From assembly GCA_963513945.1 (NCBI GenBank), contig OY740716.1:121704955-121768954 (forward strand): DNA of 64,000 nucleotides, read 5' to 3'. How positions within the stretch are numbered: the stretch's first letter is position 1; each line of letters starts with the position of its first letter. Below are positions 42,426-53,335 of this stretch, piece by piece. The translations under genes and the position numbers were made by a program. The notes beneath the pieces were generated by a model. The model did no database searches, had not been told where the DNA came from, and saw only the letters and a list, made by a program, of their open reading frames with translations. This DNA comes from Hydrotaea diabolus (Eukaryota > Arthropoda > Insecta > Diptera > Muscidae).

Positions 42426-44746
42426 ATGGCTCTCTATGTGGAGTCTCTTTAGAGTAAAAGCAACAGACCGCAATAAAACAAACAAACGAGCTAAACATAC
42501 GTTTTTGAAAAATATAAAAAGTTCGTTGTGAGCCGTCAAAACTTCATCGAGCTTTCTTAACTTCTGCACACTCTTTCTACAATCCAGCTTTGGTATAACT
42601 TTGAATGCCACGTAACCAACAAAGCACCTCATCGAAACCACCTCGATATTAATGTCAGCTGAAATATCGAAAACATCTTTAAGAAAATATTCGGCATAGA
42701 TGTGGTTGTCAAAGCCGACATCAATTACTTCGTTTGGGATTGTTTTTGTTTGGTCAGAAGCTAAATTGGAGCTATTAAAATTTGCTTCAATCAGTTTTTC
42801 CTCGCCGTGAGACTGCACACAATTGCTAGTGGAACTTGATTGAACAATTTTACCGACTTTCAACTTTGCCAAAATGCCAACTAATTCGGCTACAGAAGGA
42901 TTGTTATTGTTTCTTTCTTTTTGACGCAATATAGCAAAAGTGTTATCTAACTGCTCCTGATTAAAGGATTTTGTCATGATAAAAAAATATTTTCGTCTAC
43001 CAATATTTTGTAGGCCCAAAAATGATCAGAATTTGAATTTAGTTTCATTCCATCTAAAAAGAAAACTTTCTTCTTTTTATCCGCAAATTCTAGTTTTTTA
43101 AGTATTTAAGAAAAGCTTTAGTATATTTGTGTGTTTAATTGTAATGCAGATCTGTAGCAATTATCACCATAAAGTGTTCCACTACTTCGGTAATAAAAGA
43201 TTTTGTCAACTTTTTCTAAAAAATGGCAGTGGACAAGGCCAATTCATTACTACTTTTAGTAAATTGAGTTGTCTCGCCTTCTGTTCTGATTGCTGCGGCT
43301 ACTATTTTACTGAAAATTTGGGTTGCAAATTTCACCCGCATTTTTTCAAAAGAATTAGGGAAGATATGCTGTCTAGTTAGTTTCGGAAACATTTTTGTAG
43401 TTGCGTTGGCTTCCATTTCATAAAGTTCCCTTATTACTTGAAAACTGACATTGCCGTTAAAGTTTGTAAGTTACATTTTAGCCACCCATTTTGTAAAGAT
43501 TTTATTATATACTTTATCGTTATCCATATGCAAATATGGGTTTTCAGCTGATACTCCAAGGTAAAGAAACATTTTCTAATAGGCGAACCTTGGTCGCAAA
43601 CTACCACTCTAACTTTCAGGCTAAGACTTTTAAGCACAGTCGTATTATGCTTCAATTTTTTAGTCAAAGTATCAGCTGTTAAACCATTTTTCGAAATAAA
43701 ATAAATAATGGCGATATTTACATTTGAGCACGTCGACCTAAGTAAAAATATGCATACTTGCGTACCAATTTTATTAGTTCTTTCGAAACCAGTGTGTTCG
43801 AATCCATCTATTAAATCAAGATGCGTGTTGTATCTAAAATCCTTCCTTATTGACATTTCATCCATCAATGAAACCATGTGATATAAATCCTTGCCTTCAA
43901 GTTGAGAACATCTTTGTTTAAGGGATTCAAAACCAGGCTGTATAAATTGTATGGGGACCCACCGGTTTAAAGTAGAAACGAGGTTAATTAAGATTCAGTT
44001 TATTTCGTAAAAAGGCATAAGTTGACTTAGACATATAAAATATATTCTGAGCCAGACATCTTACATCGTCTGAATACTCTTTTGGACGGGAACGTAGCAA
44101 AAGCTTGCAAAAATTTTGGTTTAGTTGCTTTTACTCTGGTTGCAATCAATGGGCTAATTCAATGCATTTTTGAAACGAAATTCTTTTTATATTTTTTATC
44201 CGTCGCTCAGTTTTTAGCGCTGACTGTATTTTCTTTTATTTTTTTAAAGCATATTATATTTTCTTTTATATTTTTCCGTTAATGTTGTTTCATTTTCGCA
44301 ATTCTTACAAACAGGTGCTTCTATCTCACCATTACAAAAAATTTTCGGCGAGTTTGGAAAATCGAAATCAATGCCCATAACGTCCTCTACACCTAATTCT
44401 ATTGTTTCTGCTTTTAAATTTCTTATTCCAACATATGTGTTCGAGAAATGATTTTCGCAAATATATAAACTTTTTTAATCACTTTCAGCAATTTTACATT
44501 TTTCTCCCAAATTTGACAAAGAATCAAATCATGTGCAGGAAATTTAAACATTCAATTTGCTGCAACTCCTTCTCGATTTCCCACACTTCTTAATTCAGCA
44601 TTTTCAACTAAAAAGTAGTTTGCCCAGTGGCATGCAAACTACTTTTTAGTTTTCGTCTGCTCATTGTGTGTCGCATTGACATCGCAAAATCAAGTGAAAG
44701 CTCAGAAAAAATATTCAATACAAAATACTGTTTTAACGACAAGCTG
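42426..44746 (-). pseudogene. P-element-like transposase, unit 1
   Basis: The minus strand carries, in order: a poorly preserved N-terminal part (44600-44200; FPAHDLILCEIW is read in unit 2, possibly THAP-type), then DEMSIRKDFRYNTHLDLIDG (first catalytic Asp region, 43865) and GLTADTLTKKLKHNTTVLKSL with VVCDQGSPIRKCF (second Asp, about 43600). Next is PKLTRQHIFPNSFEKMRVKFATQ (43390) and the C-terminal KSFNQEQLDNTFAILRQ and NNNNPSV (42975-42900). The last recalls the QDHLE...FFS..R..GG.N.NP block of P and THAP9 proteins. Many shifts break it. It excises and inserts DNA in active relatives. Confidence 0.8.
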
Positions 44747-44950
44747 CACGCAGAAAAAAAGTATGGTTGGGGTGACAATATTCAAAGAGGATCATACTAT
44801 TGTTGGGTATATTATTGGGGCACAACAATATTATGATCCTCACAACAATAGTATGATTCACACATAACCATAATATGATCCCCACAACCATAGTATGATT
44901 CCCACTCAACCATACTATGATTTCCACAACTATACTTTGATCCTCACAAC
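44747..44950 (+). mobile_element. Element A copy e, truncated to its minisatellite end
   Basis: Starts CACGCAGAAAAAAAGTATGG immediately after AAGCTG of the P-like region, and stops after about 200 bp at CCTCACAACGC. There it joins repeat D of unit 2. Copy f at 56299 has the same entry point and the same exit point. Confidence 0.85.
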
Positions 44951-45640
44951 GCACACCCACTAAGGCGGTTCGGCCCAGTGTGAAGAAATCAAATTTTCTG
45001 AATTCACCACCCAATTGTATAGCTTTCTAAGATGAAATTTCAGAATAAAATTACATTGTTTTTCCCATGCACGCATTGTATTTTTGCCTTATTTATTATC
45101 CATTCTTAACGTATGATATATCGTTGATCATTAATTAACAAGAGCTATACTTCTTTCATAAGCCAGTTTGGAATTCGGTACACGATTTTTTACCCCGGAA
45201 ATAGTACTTATTTTGCAACACGTGTAGGCAATTAATAAGGCAAATAAGTTATATAGGTTTAATATATATTAAAATTAGTAGTATAAGTAATAACTTAGAA
45301 CGATGCCTTTGAAGTATTGATAAGTAGAGAATTTTGTATGTTCAAAATTAAAGCGCGATTGTTCTCGTGACTTTTAATTTTGGAAGAGCGAAGTTCATAC
45401 ACCAACAACAATTGATGTACCATAGCTGTTATCGTACTGCATCTCTTACTTTAACAAATTATCTACGGGGAACTATGTATTTGACTCGCACACACGGATG
45501 AGGTATATAATTTTCAAAATCAGAAGTCAAGAGCGTTATAGCAAATTCGATTCGCGTTAGTATTTTATTTCATTCCGTATCATCAGAAACAATAACAATT
45601 GCGCTTTACGAGGGTATTTTGAAGTAACGCGTGATCCATT
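44951..45640 (+). repeat. Repeat D, unit 2
   Basis: Begins CACCCACTAAGGCGGTTCGGCC, then AAATCAAATTTTCTGAATTCACC and the D sequence uninterrupted. It shows what unit 1 looked like before the BEL/Pao insertion. No protein or RNA gene was recognised. Confidence 0.8.
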
Positions 45641-46465
45641 TAGAGGTTCCCTACTTTTTTAAAGAAAAAAACTCAGAAAATTCAAATTGAATGGGGAATG
45701 TTTATTATCATTTGAAAGAACATTTATTGGCATTTATTTTCGCCATTGACGGTTACGTTTTCACTGACAGCTTTTTTAAAGAAATATGGACCGATGATTC
45801 CACCTGCCCACAAACCACCAAACCGTTGTTTTTTCTGGATGAAGAGCTCTTGAACCTCTCCTGGTTGCTCTTCGTCCCAAATGCGGCAATTTTGCTTGTT
45901 TACATACCCATTGAACTAGAAATGGGCTTCATCGCTGAACAAAATTTGGCTCTAAAACGTTGGATCTTCATGGAACTTTTCAAGAGCGAAGCGATGTCGC
46001 TTGGGAACGTCGGGCGGCTTCAGTTCTTGCACAAGCTGTATTTTCTACGCTTTCAATTTAAGATCTCGGCGTAAAATGCACCAATGCGCCGAATCGACTC
46101 TCCACACTCTCAGCTACGGCCGCTACATTTTCTTCACTGCGTGCTGGACGTTGCCTATTCAGTCGAATAATATCGAATAATAAATGCTGGGTCCAAAGAT
46201 GGGTGATGGAGTTGCGAATAGTACGCTCAGTAGGCTGATTATGTTGACCATAAGTTGAACGAAGTGCACGAAACACATTCCTCACAGAGCGTAAATTTTC
46301 GTAAAAAAGTTGAACAATTTGTAAACGTTGTTCAGACGTAAGTCTTTCCATGATGAAATGCCAAACAATACTTAACTAAAATAACATGACAGCATGACAC
46401 GACTTAACGTTATCTGTCAAAAAGGCTATTGAAAAAAGTATCTCTACTTGGGTCACCCATTATAT
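45641..46465 (-). mobile_element. Mariner-like element copy 2 (unit 2), deleted
   Basis: Left edge near GTGATCCATTTAGAGGTTCC, right edge near GTATCTCTACTTGGGTCACC. These are weakly inverted versions of each other and may be the element's ends. The transposase remnant is shorter than in copy 1. Confidence 0.7.
45690..46351 (-). pseudogene. Mariner-type transposase, copy 2
   Basis: The minus strand reads MERLTSEQRLQIVQLFYENL and RSVRNVFRALRSTYGQHNQP from 46351. After a deletion come KPPDVPKRHRFA-like and EAHF-like blocks in shifted frames. The first catalytic Asp region is recognisable from similarity to copy 1, but the later half is short. Clearly non-functional. Confidence 0.75.
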
Positions 46466-46900
46466 AAACAAAGAATAGAAATCATATAGAACGCGCTACA
46501 ATTTGACGGGTATTTCCTGTGCTACCCGTCCAGCGTACGCACTTTCATTTCTTTCTGCCGTGTATGCTGCGCCTGCATTGCTGAGAGCGAAAGCGTTCGC
46601 AAAAACGAAGGGTAAATTAACGTCGCTTTCTTTTTTTATTTTGCTTTTTTACAAAGTCTCGTAGACAGCGTATGCTAGCATTGCCAGCAAATTTGCAATG
46701 TTTGGCGTGTATTTAATATTTGGAAGCCAAAATTTGGGCCCTAAAAAAATTTGTGCAAGTTAATTCATTTTTTTTTATTATCATTTTTCATTTATAAATG
46801 ATAAAAGTAATAATAATTCAAATAATTATTTTTATTTAATTATTGTGTTTTTTAGTTTTGTTTTTACATTTTTTTTTGTGTTTTTACAATTTTTTTATAT
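46466..46900. repeat. Spacer X, unit 2
   Basis: Contains GAGAGCGAAAGCGTTCGCAAAAACGAAGGG and CTCGTAGACAGCGTATGC, then AT-rich DNA. It is shared with 57840-58150 in unit 3 and missing from unit 1. The (TTTTTAC)n-like tract at its end is where element G inserted. It is probably the non-coding end of the P-like element or an unknown repeat. Confidence 0.6.
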
Positions 46901-47424
46901 ATGATGAATTTCATTTCAAAATCGAGATAAAACTGAAATTTTGAACCCGACCCCCTCAGATATCGATGAAATTTTGTTCATAGCTAAATTTGATCAATAC
47001 AAACAAACTCTCATTTTTAGAAATGACTGTTTTGGGATTTTTTGGGCGTGGCACAGTGGGAAAGTTTTGGAAAAAACGCGAAAATGGTCGAAAAGAGCTC
47101 CATTTAAACTACAATAACTCAGAATGGGCTGAACCGATTTGCATGATCTTGGTATCATTAAAAAGATATTTTAAAAGGCTTTATGACACGTTTAAAAAAA
47201 AAATACACTGTAAAAAATTGTATAAAAAAAAAAGAATTTTAACTAACGAAAAAACCAAAAAAGATCAAGGGTTTTTTTACAGTGTATTATTTTTTTAGAA
47301 AGGTTTATCCTTCACCTATACCATACCAAAAAATAAAAATGGGTTCTTTTTTAGTTTTTTTTATATAATTTTTTAAGTGTCACTTCTAGTAATTGCCCTT
47401 ATATTTTATAACAAAAAAAAATTT
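46901..47424. repeat. Element G left inverted-repeat arm
   Basis: Inverse of 50215-50733. A further partial duplication of its inner end (AAAAAAGATCAA..., TTCCTTCACCTATA..., TTCTTTTTT) follows at about 47430-47590, so the left side has an extra internal tandem copy of about 170 bp. Confidence 0.85.
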
Positions 47425-47772
47425 TAGGTAACGAAAAACGAAAAAAGATCAATGATTTTTTATAGTTTATTATTTTTTTAGAAAGGTATTTCCTTCACCT
47501 ATAACATATCCAAAAAGTAAAATGGGTTCTTTTTTATTTTTTTTTATATAATTTTTACAGTAGTGTCACTTCTGTAATACGTACCGAAAGTTTTCGAAAT
47601 AATTCGAATAACAGCGAAAATATCAGGTCACATTCTTACACATTTACAAAATAGTTCAACAATTCTAACATTTTTTAAATGTTTACAAATAAAAAACCAT
47701 CAACAATTGTTTATATTATTTGCCATGTCTTTATTAATATGTGTTTTATTTTATTTACATTTTTTAAGTTAA

Positions 47773-49997
47773 TTATTTGTAAGAAATTTTGCGCTGCTCA
47801 AATTTGGCACAGTCAGAATATCTGGGCACATGTGGAAAAGTTTCATTTATCGGAATGAATGAATGAAAGCGTTGAGTTCCTGTTATAGTTTGAGCTTCTT
47901 TATATCTTGAAAATAGCTTTTCTTTAACGTTGTTGTATTCGTCAGCATCTGCGTAAGCAACTTGTATGGTGGTGTTATATGTTTCTGATGCCCAGTGATA
48001 GAGTTGCCTCGTTGTCTGGATTTCATTTTTATTTGCAATACTATAATTTCGAGCACCTCTCTTCAATGTTCCTCCGATTCCATCACATGCAGATTTTCCG
48101 TGACTGGTAGCATAAAAGTGCCATTCAGCGTCAATACCAAAATCAGATTTGTGATGGCATAAATTAATGAAGTTATATTTATTTTTATATAGTGCTCCTG
48201 CACGATCTGATACGTAAATGATTTTATTAATATTGTTGGTTATATTGGCCTTCACGAACTGTATCATTATTGAAATATATAGATGAACTGCTATACTATC
48301 ATGGGTATTGCAATCAGATATTATGGCGAAGCTTTAATGAGTTAATTTATCGTTATCTGAAAATAAACAAACAAAGGAAAAAAACAAATAAATAAAAAAT
48401 ATTAAATATTTTGATGAGTGTGGATGGATGTGTTTACTAATACCAAAATATTAAAATAATTACCTTTGTAATAAATAACGAATGGATGTATTGTAGCCTG
48501 ATCATTATTCCAATGGTATCCTTGCACGGCATCTTGTACAAGAAATGCATAATTTTCAGCAAAGTCCATTTGAATTAACATTTCTCCTGATAACAGCGCC
48601 GCTCTTTTATTGCTGATAAATTCAGATTGTCGCTTTGCTATGAAATGATGCGGAATCAGAACTTTGATGTGTTCAGTAAAATCGCTGACAAATGATTCTG
48701 GGTTGGTGGTTAACGTTTCCAGAACACATCTAATCGTTGTATTCCACTTTTTGTATATTATTTCTTCAGTTTGGTTATTTTCAAAATGTTTTAGCATATG
48801 CGTTTTTAGATTATTGAAATTTTTGAAGCAGTGACCACACATTGAAACGCAACACTCGCTTTCTTCTATGTCACCATTACAAACAACGAATTTGAGAACA
48901 TCTTTGTAGTCGGTAAATGTGCATTCTCCTTCAATACAAACTGATTTTAAGCCACTTTTTTCAAACATCAATTTCATATTCTGATGCAATGTGCATACAC
49001 AGATATTTTGCTGGTTTCCAACTCCAAGTTTCATACAATTTTTTGGCCTTGACATTGTAAATTTTGTAAAACCACTTTGGCCAAGGGATGTTTTTTTTTT
49101 AAATTCGTAGTAAGATTCGCGTAGTGAAGATAACATCAGTCTTTTTTGAACTTTTTCACGTAAGTTTCCTTGCTTAACAGTAATTGAATCTTGCGATCCT
49201 GGCATCATTCGGCTAATTTCATCTTCTTCATAAAATAACTTGACTGTGCTTAGAGTTTCGGTTGGTAAACTACGTCTGCTCAGTTTTAAAAGATTGATAT
49301 CTGCAAACTTTGATTTATTCCTTTGGATATCTTTACTTTTTTTGATACAATCGTGAGATATATCATGCCCAAAACGATCTTTAATTTCTGCGTGACTCAT
49401 ATTGATTGGTAAGAGAGATAAAAGTTTTTGCTTTTCCAAAAGATTTGAGCTGTTCTCTATTTGATATTTGATGTTTTCCAAAATTTCTTCGTAAATGGCT
49501 TTGACGTTTTCAAGTTGCGCTGACAAATCAGATAATGGATCAGCTCCAAGTGAATCTGCTATATTTTCCAAAATTTGTGATTTTTTATTTCTGTATGCAT
49601 CTCGTTTGATATATTTCCTTTTAAGAGGCGACATTTGGTTTGGTAGATGACGAATAATATGATCATTTATATTTTCAATGAGTTCGTTGCTTTCGATGTT
49701 TGCATTACTGCTGGTACAAGTTGGAAGTTCATTCAATTCTTCGCTAATTTCATCGCTGGGCGTTGTTGGTAAATAATTTGAGACTTCATTCTGCTCCACG
49801 ATGGATTCATTACGACTGCGCGCTTTTCTCAGTGTATTCCGGCAAGTTTCGCAAATACGGCTACAATGAATGTTGGCGACAGCTGGAAAATATTCAATTA
49901 TATTTGCAGCCTCGTTTTCACTTATTTTACGAAGCGAAGCGCAACACTTATTAGATATTTTTATGCATCTGTACTTATTGTTTGAATTCATATTCAC
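47773..49997 (-). pseudogene. Element G transposase (exons 49997-48464 and 48356-47773)
   Basis: Exon 1 encodes about 510 residues from ATG at 49997. It has a Cys pair-containing start (CSRICETCRNTLRKA, about residue 44), coiled-coil middle, paired-Cys/His region (CVSMCGHCFKNFNNLKTHMLKHF, C2H2-like) and QMDFAENYAFLVQDAVQGYHWN. Exon 2 gives IISDCNTHDSIAVHL, IYVSDRAGALYKNKYNFINL, GIDAEWHFYATSHGK and CDGIGGTLKRGARN. DFAEN, SDRAG and DGIGG look like the acidic blocks of a DDE-type nuclease common in unnamed invertebrate proteins. One stop (about 48332) and an uncertain N-terminal exon (50200-50030, CLKNCYINAPDE) are noted. Confidence 0.7.
48357..48463 (-). other. 107-bp intron of element G transposase
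   Basis: On the minus strand the exon ends TATTACAAAG, followed by GTAATTATT, and the intron ends TTTGTTTTCAG before ATAACGATAAA. Removing it keeps the DFAENY and SDRAG parts in one frame, apart from one stop. Without splicing the first frame runs out at 48402. Confidence 0.75.
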
Positions 49998-50214
49998 TCA
50001 AATTTTTAAAATATACGCGTAAAAATTTTAATGGGATATCTTGGCTTCTCGAAACTGTTTATAATTATGAATTTCGGTACGTTCATCAGGTGCATTTATA
50101 TAGCAATTTTTAAGGCAAGCAAAAACTTTTTGGGGTTGAAACATATTTATAATTTTTCTGGGACAATGTTTACTTATTTTACCTGTAAATATAAAATATA
50201 AAAAAAATAAAAAA

Positions 50215-50733
50215 TATAAAACATTTTTTTTGTTATAAAATATAAGGGCAATTACTAGAAGTGACACTACTTAAAAAATTATATAAAAAAAAACTAAAAA
50301 AGAACCAATTTTTATTTTTTGGTATGGTATAGGTGAAGGATAAACCTTTCTAAAAAAATAATACACTGTAAAAAAACCCTTGATCTTTTTGGTTTTTTCG
50401 TTAGTTAAAATTCTTTTTTTTTATACAATTTTTTACAGTGTATTTTTTTTAAACGTGTCATAAAGCCTTTTAAAATATCTTTTAAATGATACCAAGATCA
50501 TGCAAATCGGTTCAGCCCATTCTGAGTTATTGTAGTTTAAATGGAGCTCTTTTCGACCATTTTCGCGTTTTTTCCAAAACTTTCCCACTGTGCCACGCCC
50601 AAAAATTCCAAAACAGTCATTTCTAAAAATGAGAGTTTGTTTGTATTGATCAAATTTAGCTATGAACAAAATTTCATCGATATCTGAGGGGGTCGGGTTC
50701 AATGCATCTCGATTTTTACATGAAATTCATCAT
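50215..50733. repeat. Element G right inverted-repeat arm
   Basis: Inverse of 46901-47424, with small indels. Its outer end is ATGAAATTCATCAT followed by ATAT. The arms contain CCGACCCCCTCAGATATCGA (inverted on this side) and other unique blocks, so the match is not only low-complexity. Confidence 0.85.
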
Positions 50734-50734
50734 A

Positions 50735-50984
50735 TATGACTCGCAAAATAGAAAGGGACCTAAGGGTAAACCCCAGTTTTGTTCAGGAGAGCCATTTTAA
50801 AGATTTAAATACGTGTATCTTTGGTGTACCATCACTTTCATAAAACGCGCATATCTCTGGGAGGGAACACTTTTGGGGCATGGGATCGGTCTCATTCGAT
50901 GCTCAGATGTTGTCCACGTCAAAAACGAAAAAAGTGAAAATTAATTTTTTACCCTTAGGTCCCTTTCTCTATGCGCTGTCACAT
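50735..50984. mobile_element. MITE B copy 2 (250 bp)
   Basis: Directly follows element G. Left end ATGACTCGCAAAATAG, right end CTATGCGCTGTCACAT. The internal sequence is almost identical to copy 1 at 10733-10982, including GTATCTTTGGTGTACCATCA. The direct junction with element G and the ATAT after 50982 suggest it inserted at or beside G's target site. Confidence 0.85.
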
Positions 50985-51860
50985 ATGTGTTTTTACATTT
51001 ATTTAAAATTTTTTGTTTTTTATTGTTTTCAATTTTTTTTTTAATTTTTTCCTCAATTTTGTCTTTTAATTTTATATAAAAGTGAAAGAGTAGTGCTATT
51101 CATTGGATACAACTTTTAGTTTTCTTTCTTTGGAACTACCTTTCATAGCAGTGTTTTCGAAGAAGTATGAGTAAGAGAAAATTAAGTATTTCTAATATGT
51201 GATTGCAACATTCGCCATCACACCATTCTGGTGTTGCGCTTTGACATGATTCTATCATATAAGCTTTAAAACCTACATTATGTGGCACACCCTTAAAAAT
51301 TTTATGAAAAATTAATATATGCTTCTTGAACACATTCATTAAGGCATCAGATGAAGCAACTAAGTTTCCAAAGCTTGTTAATGACTGATAATTTTTGAAA
51401 AATGTAAAAAGTTAGTTTGGAGCCGTCAAAGCTTCATCGAGCTTTCTTAACTTCTGCTCACTCTTTCTACAATCCAACTTTGGTATAATTTTGAATGCCA
51501 CGTAACCAACAAAGTACCTCATCGAAACCACCTCAATATTAATGTCAGCTGAAATATCGAAAACATCTTTAAGAAAATATTTAGGATAGATGTGGTTGTC
51601 AAAGCCGACATCAGTAACTTCGTTTGGAATTGTTTTTGTTTGGTCAGAAGCTAAATTGGAGCGATTTAAATTTGCTTCAATCAGTATCAGTGATTGCTCA
51701 CAATTGCTAGAGGAACTTGATTGAACCGACATTCAACTTTGCCAAAATGCCAACTAATTCGGCTACAGAAGGATTGTTATTGTTTCCTCCTTTTTGACGC
51801 AATACAGCAAAAGTGTTTTCTAACTGGTCCTGATTAAAGGATTTTGTTATTGCGTCAAAT
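50985..51860 (-). pseudogene. P-like transposase, unit 2, C-terminal part
   Basis: The minus strand from 51860 carries NNNNPSVAELVGILAKLKV (about 51780), then SNLASDQTKTIPNEVTDVGF, YPKYFLKDVFDISADINIEV and KLDCRKSEQKLRKLDEALT (51732-51412). It corresponds to 42426-43000 of unit 1 and 59012-59575 of unit 3. It is separated from its N-terminal part (54645-56298) by a 2.8-kb insert at 51861. Confidence 0.78.
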
Positions 51861-52342
51861 TATTTGTGTAAGCATTGAGACGAAGATTATTATAATAGTT
51901 GTTCTAAAAATTTAAGTTCTTATATATAAATCAATGTATGTCTGAATCGGCGTTTTTATATGCCAATCAGTGTTTTAGCATCACCAGCGATAGCAATACT
52001 TTACCGCACAAACCAAGACAAATTTAAATCAAGCAAACATTTGGGACTTAAAATGCACAATCACTAAAATTCTTTGTATGTTTTTCATTAAAATGTTTTT
52101 ATTATTATTAAAAATTGTTAAAGGATGTTTTACAACAAACTCACAAATACATACAAACACAGCTTAATTCTCTGATAAACTTCAGTCAAACACACACACG
52201 GACAGACTCATTAACGTAAACACACTTTAAGCAGCATCACTGGCAAGTGGTGTTAGTGTTGCATGTTGTGTCATGTGGCTGTAAAGACAGATTTAATGTT
52301 GAGATAACACCAAGTGTCACTGTGTAAATGATCCCGTGCATA
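51861..52342. other. Insert in unit 2 P-like gene, left part; unidentified
   Basis: The P-like sequence stops at about 51855 and this stretch has no match in units 1 or 3. It has short AC runs (52190) and no open frame or recognised motif. TGTCACTGTG near 52314 is a chance heptamer-like string with no partner. Confidence 0.4.
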
Positions 52343-53335
52343 CCCAGCAAAATAACCCTTAAGAATTTGGTCAGAATTCTGTACGATAATCGGCAAAATG
52401 TTCCGATTTCGGATCAGAATTCTTAGCGAGTTCGTAACGAAAAACATATGAGATGGTTGACACGAATTCTGAACTATTTCTCTGAGGGAATTCTGATGTT
52501 TTTGCAGTAGTAGTCTGTAGTCTTGGGAAATTCGAAAGGAAATTTCGATTTGTCGTATCGAATTCTGAACTAATTCTGAACGACTTCGGTCAGAATTCTG
52601 GCATTAAGTCTTATTAAATTCTGATGTTTTTACCGACATTACGAACCGAATTCTGAGCTTATGTCATGGTAAATTCTGAATGCAAACAATCAAAAAGAAG
52701 AAAATAGTTTTGTTCTACAAAAAAAATGTTGCAAAACCTTTTAAAAAAGAGTTCGGAAAGACTTTTACTTACAAGCAGGGGTGTCTGCAATTTCGCAAGC
52801 AGTAATTGTGCTGTATCTATGTTTAGTGGCTATACACTTAAGTGCAACCAGTTTTGCATTTAACGAGAACTGCCGGCAGTAGAGTTTTCCTCCGAACACA
52901 ATAAAAATCCCTCGCACAGCTAAGCTAAACAATATTTCAGAATTTGAATTTGAAATATAAAGATACCTCAGACAAACAGTTAAGAATTCGTTCAGAATCA
53001 GTTCCGACATGCCTGAACACAAGAACAGCAACTGTAAAATATGAAGCAAATAACAAAAATTTTAAACGAAAAGACTACCTCAGATAAATAGTTCAGAATT
53101 CGTTGCGAGTTCGATAAGAGAAGTCTGAACAAAAAATTAACAAAAATCCCACAGACAAGTCTAACAGAATTCAGGCCGAATTCGTTCAGATATTTCTTAA
53201 CATAATAAATAAAAAATCCTCAGGCAAATCGAACAGAATTTGTAACGATTTCGGTAAGAATTATCGATAGAGTTCAGAAATTGTTCAGAAATTTCTGATA
53301 TCAGACATTGTCGGCAAATTTGGTTTACTGGGTAA
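52343..53335. mobile_element. Element H: about 1-kb element rich in CAGAATTCTG palindromes
   Basis: The ends ACCCAGCAAAATAACC (52344) and ACTGGGT (53335; inverted ACCCAGTAAACC) suggest short inverted termini. Between them, full or partial CAGAATTCTGA palindromes occur more than fifteen times, mainly at 52360-52680 and 53060-53310, with few in the middle. This fits subterminal binding-site clusters of a DNA transposon. No target duplication was found. The central minus-strand frame (53049-52765) has no known motif. Confidence 0.6.

Larger units (their letters stand above)
46901..50733 (-). mobile_element. Element G: DNA transposon with about 520-bp inverted repeats
   Basis: The left end ATGATGAATTTCATTTCAAA and the inverted right end ATGATGAATTTCATGTAAAA start two long arms (46901-47424 and 50215-50733). 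The arms match over nearly their whole length, including AAATTTGATCAATACAAACA and GGCGTGGCACAGTGGGAAAG. ATAT flanks both ends (46897-46900 and 50734-50737), possibly a 4-bp target duplication. Between the arms is a minus-strand spliced gene of transposase type. Unit 3 shows the empty site. A 4-bp duplication would suit Sola-like elements, but the superfamily is not established. Confidence 0.8.

Noticed and set aside
52314..52326. CACTGTG string that could be another Transib end
   Set aside because: No nonamer at 12 or 23 bp, no partner end and no CGTCA-like duplication. A 7-bp match is expected by chance in 64 kb.
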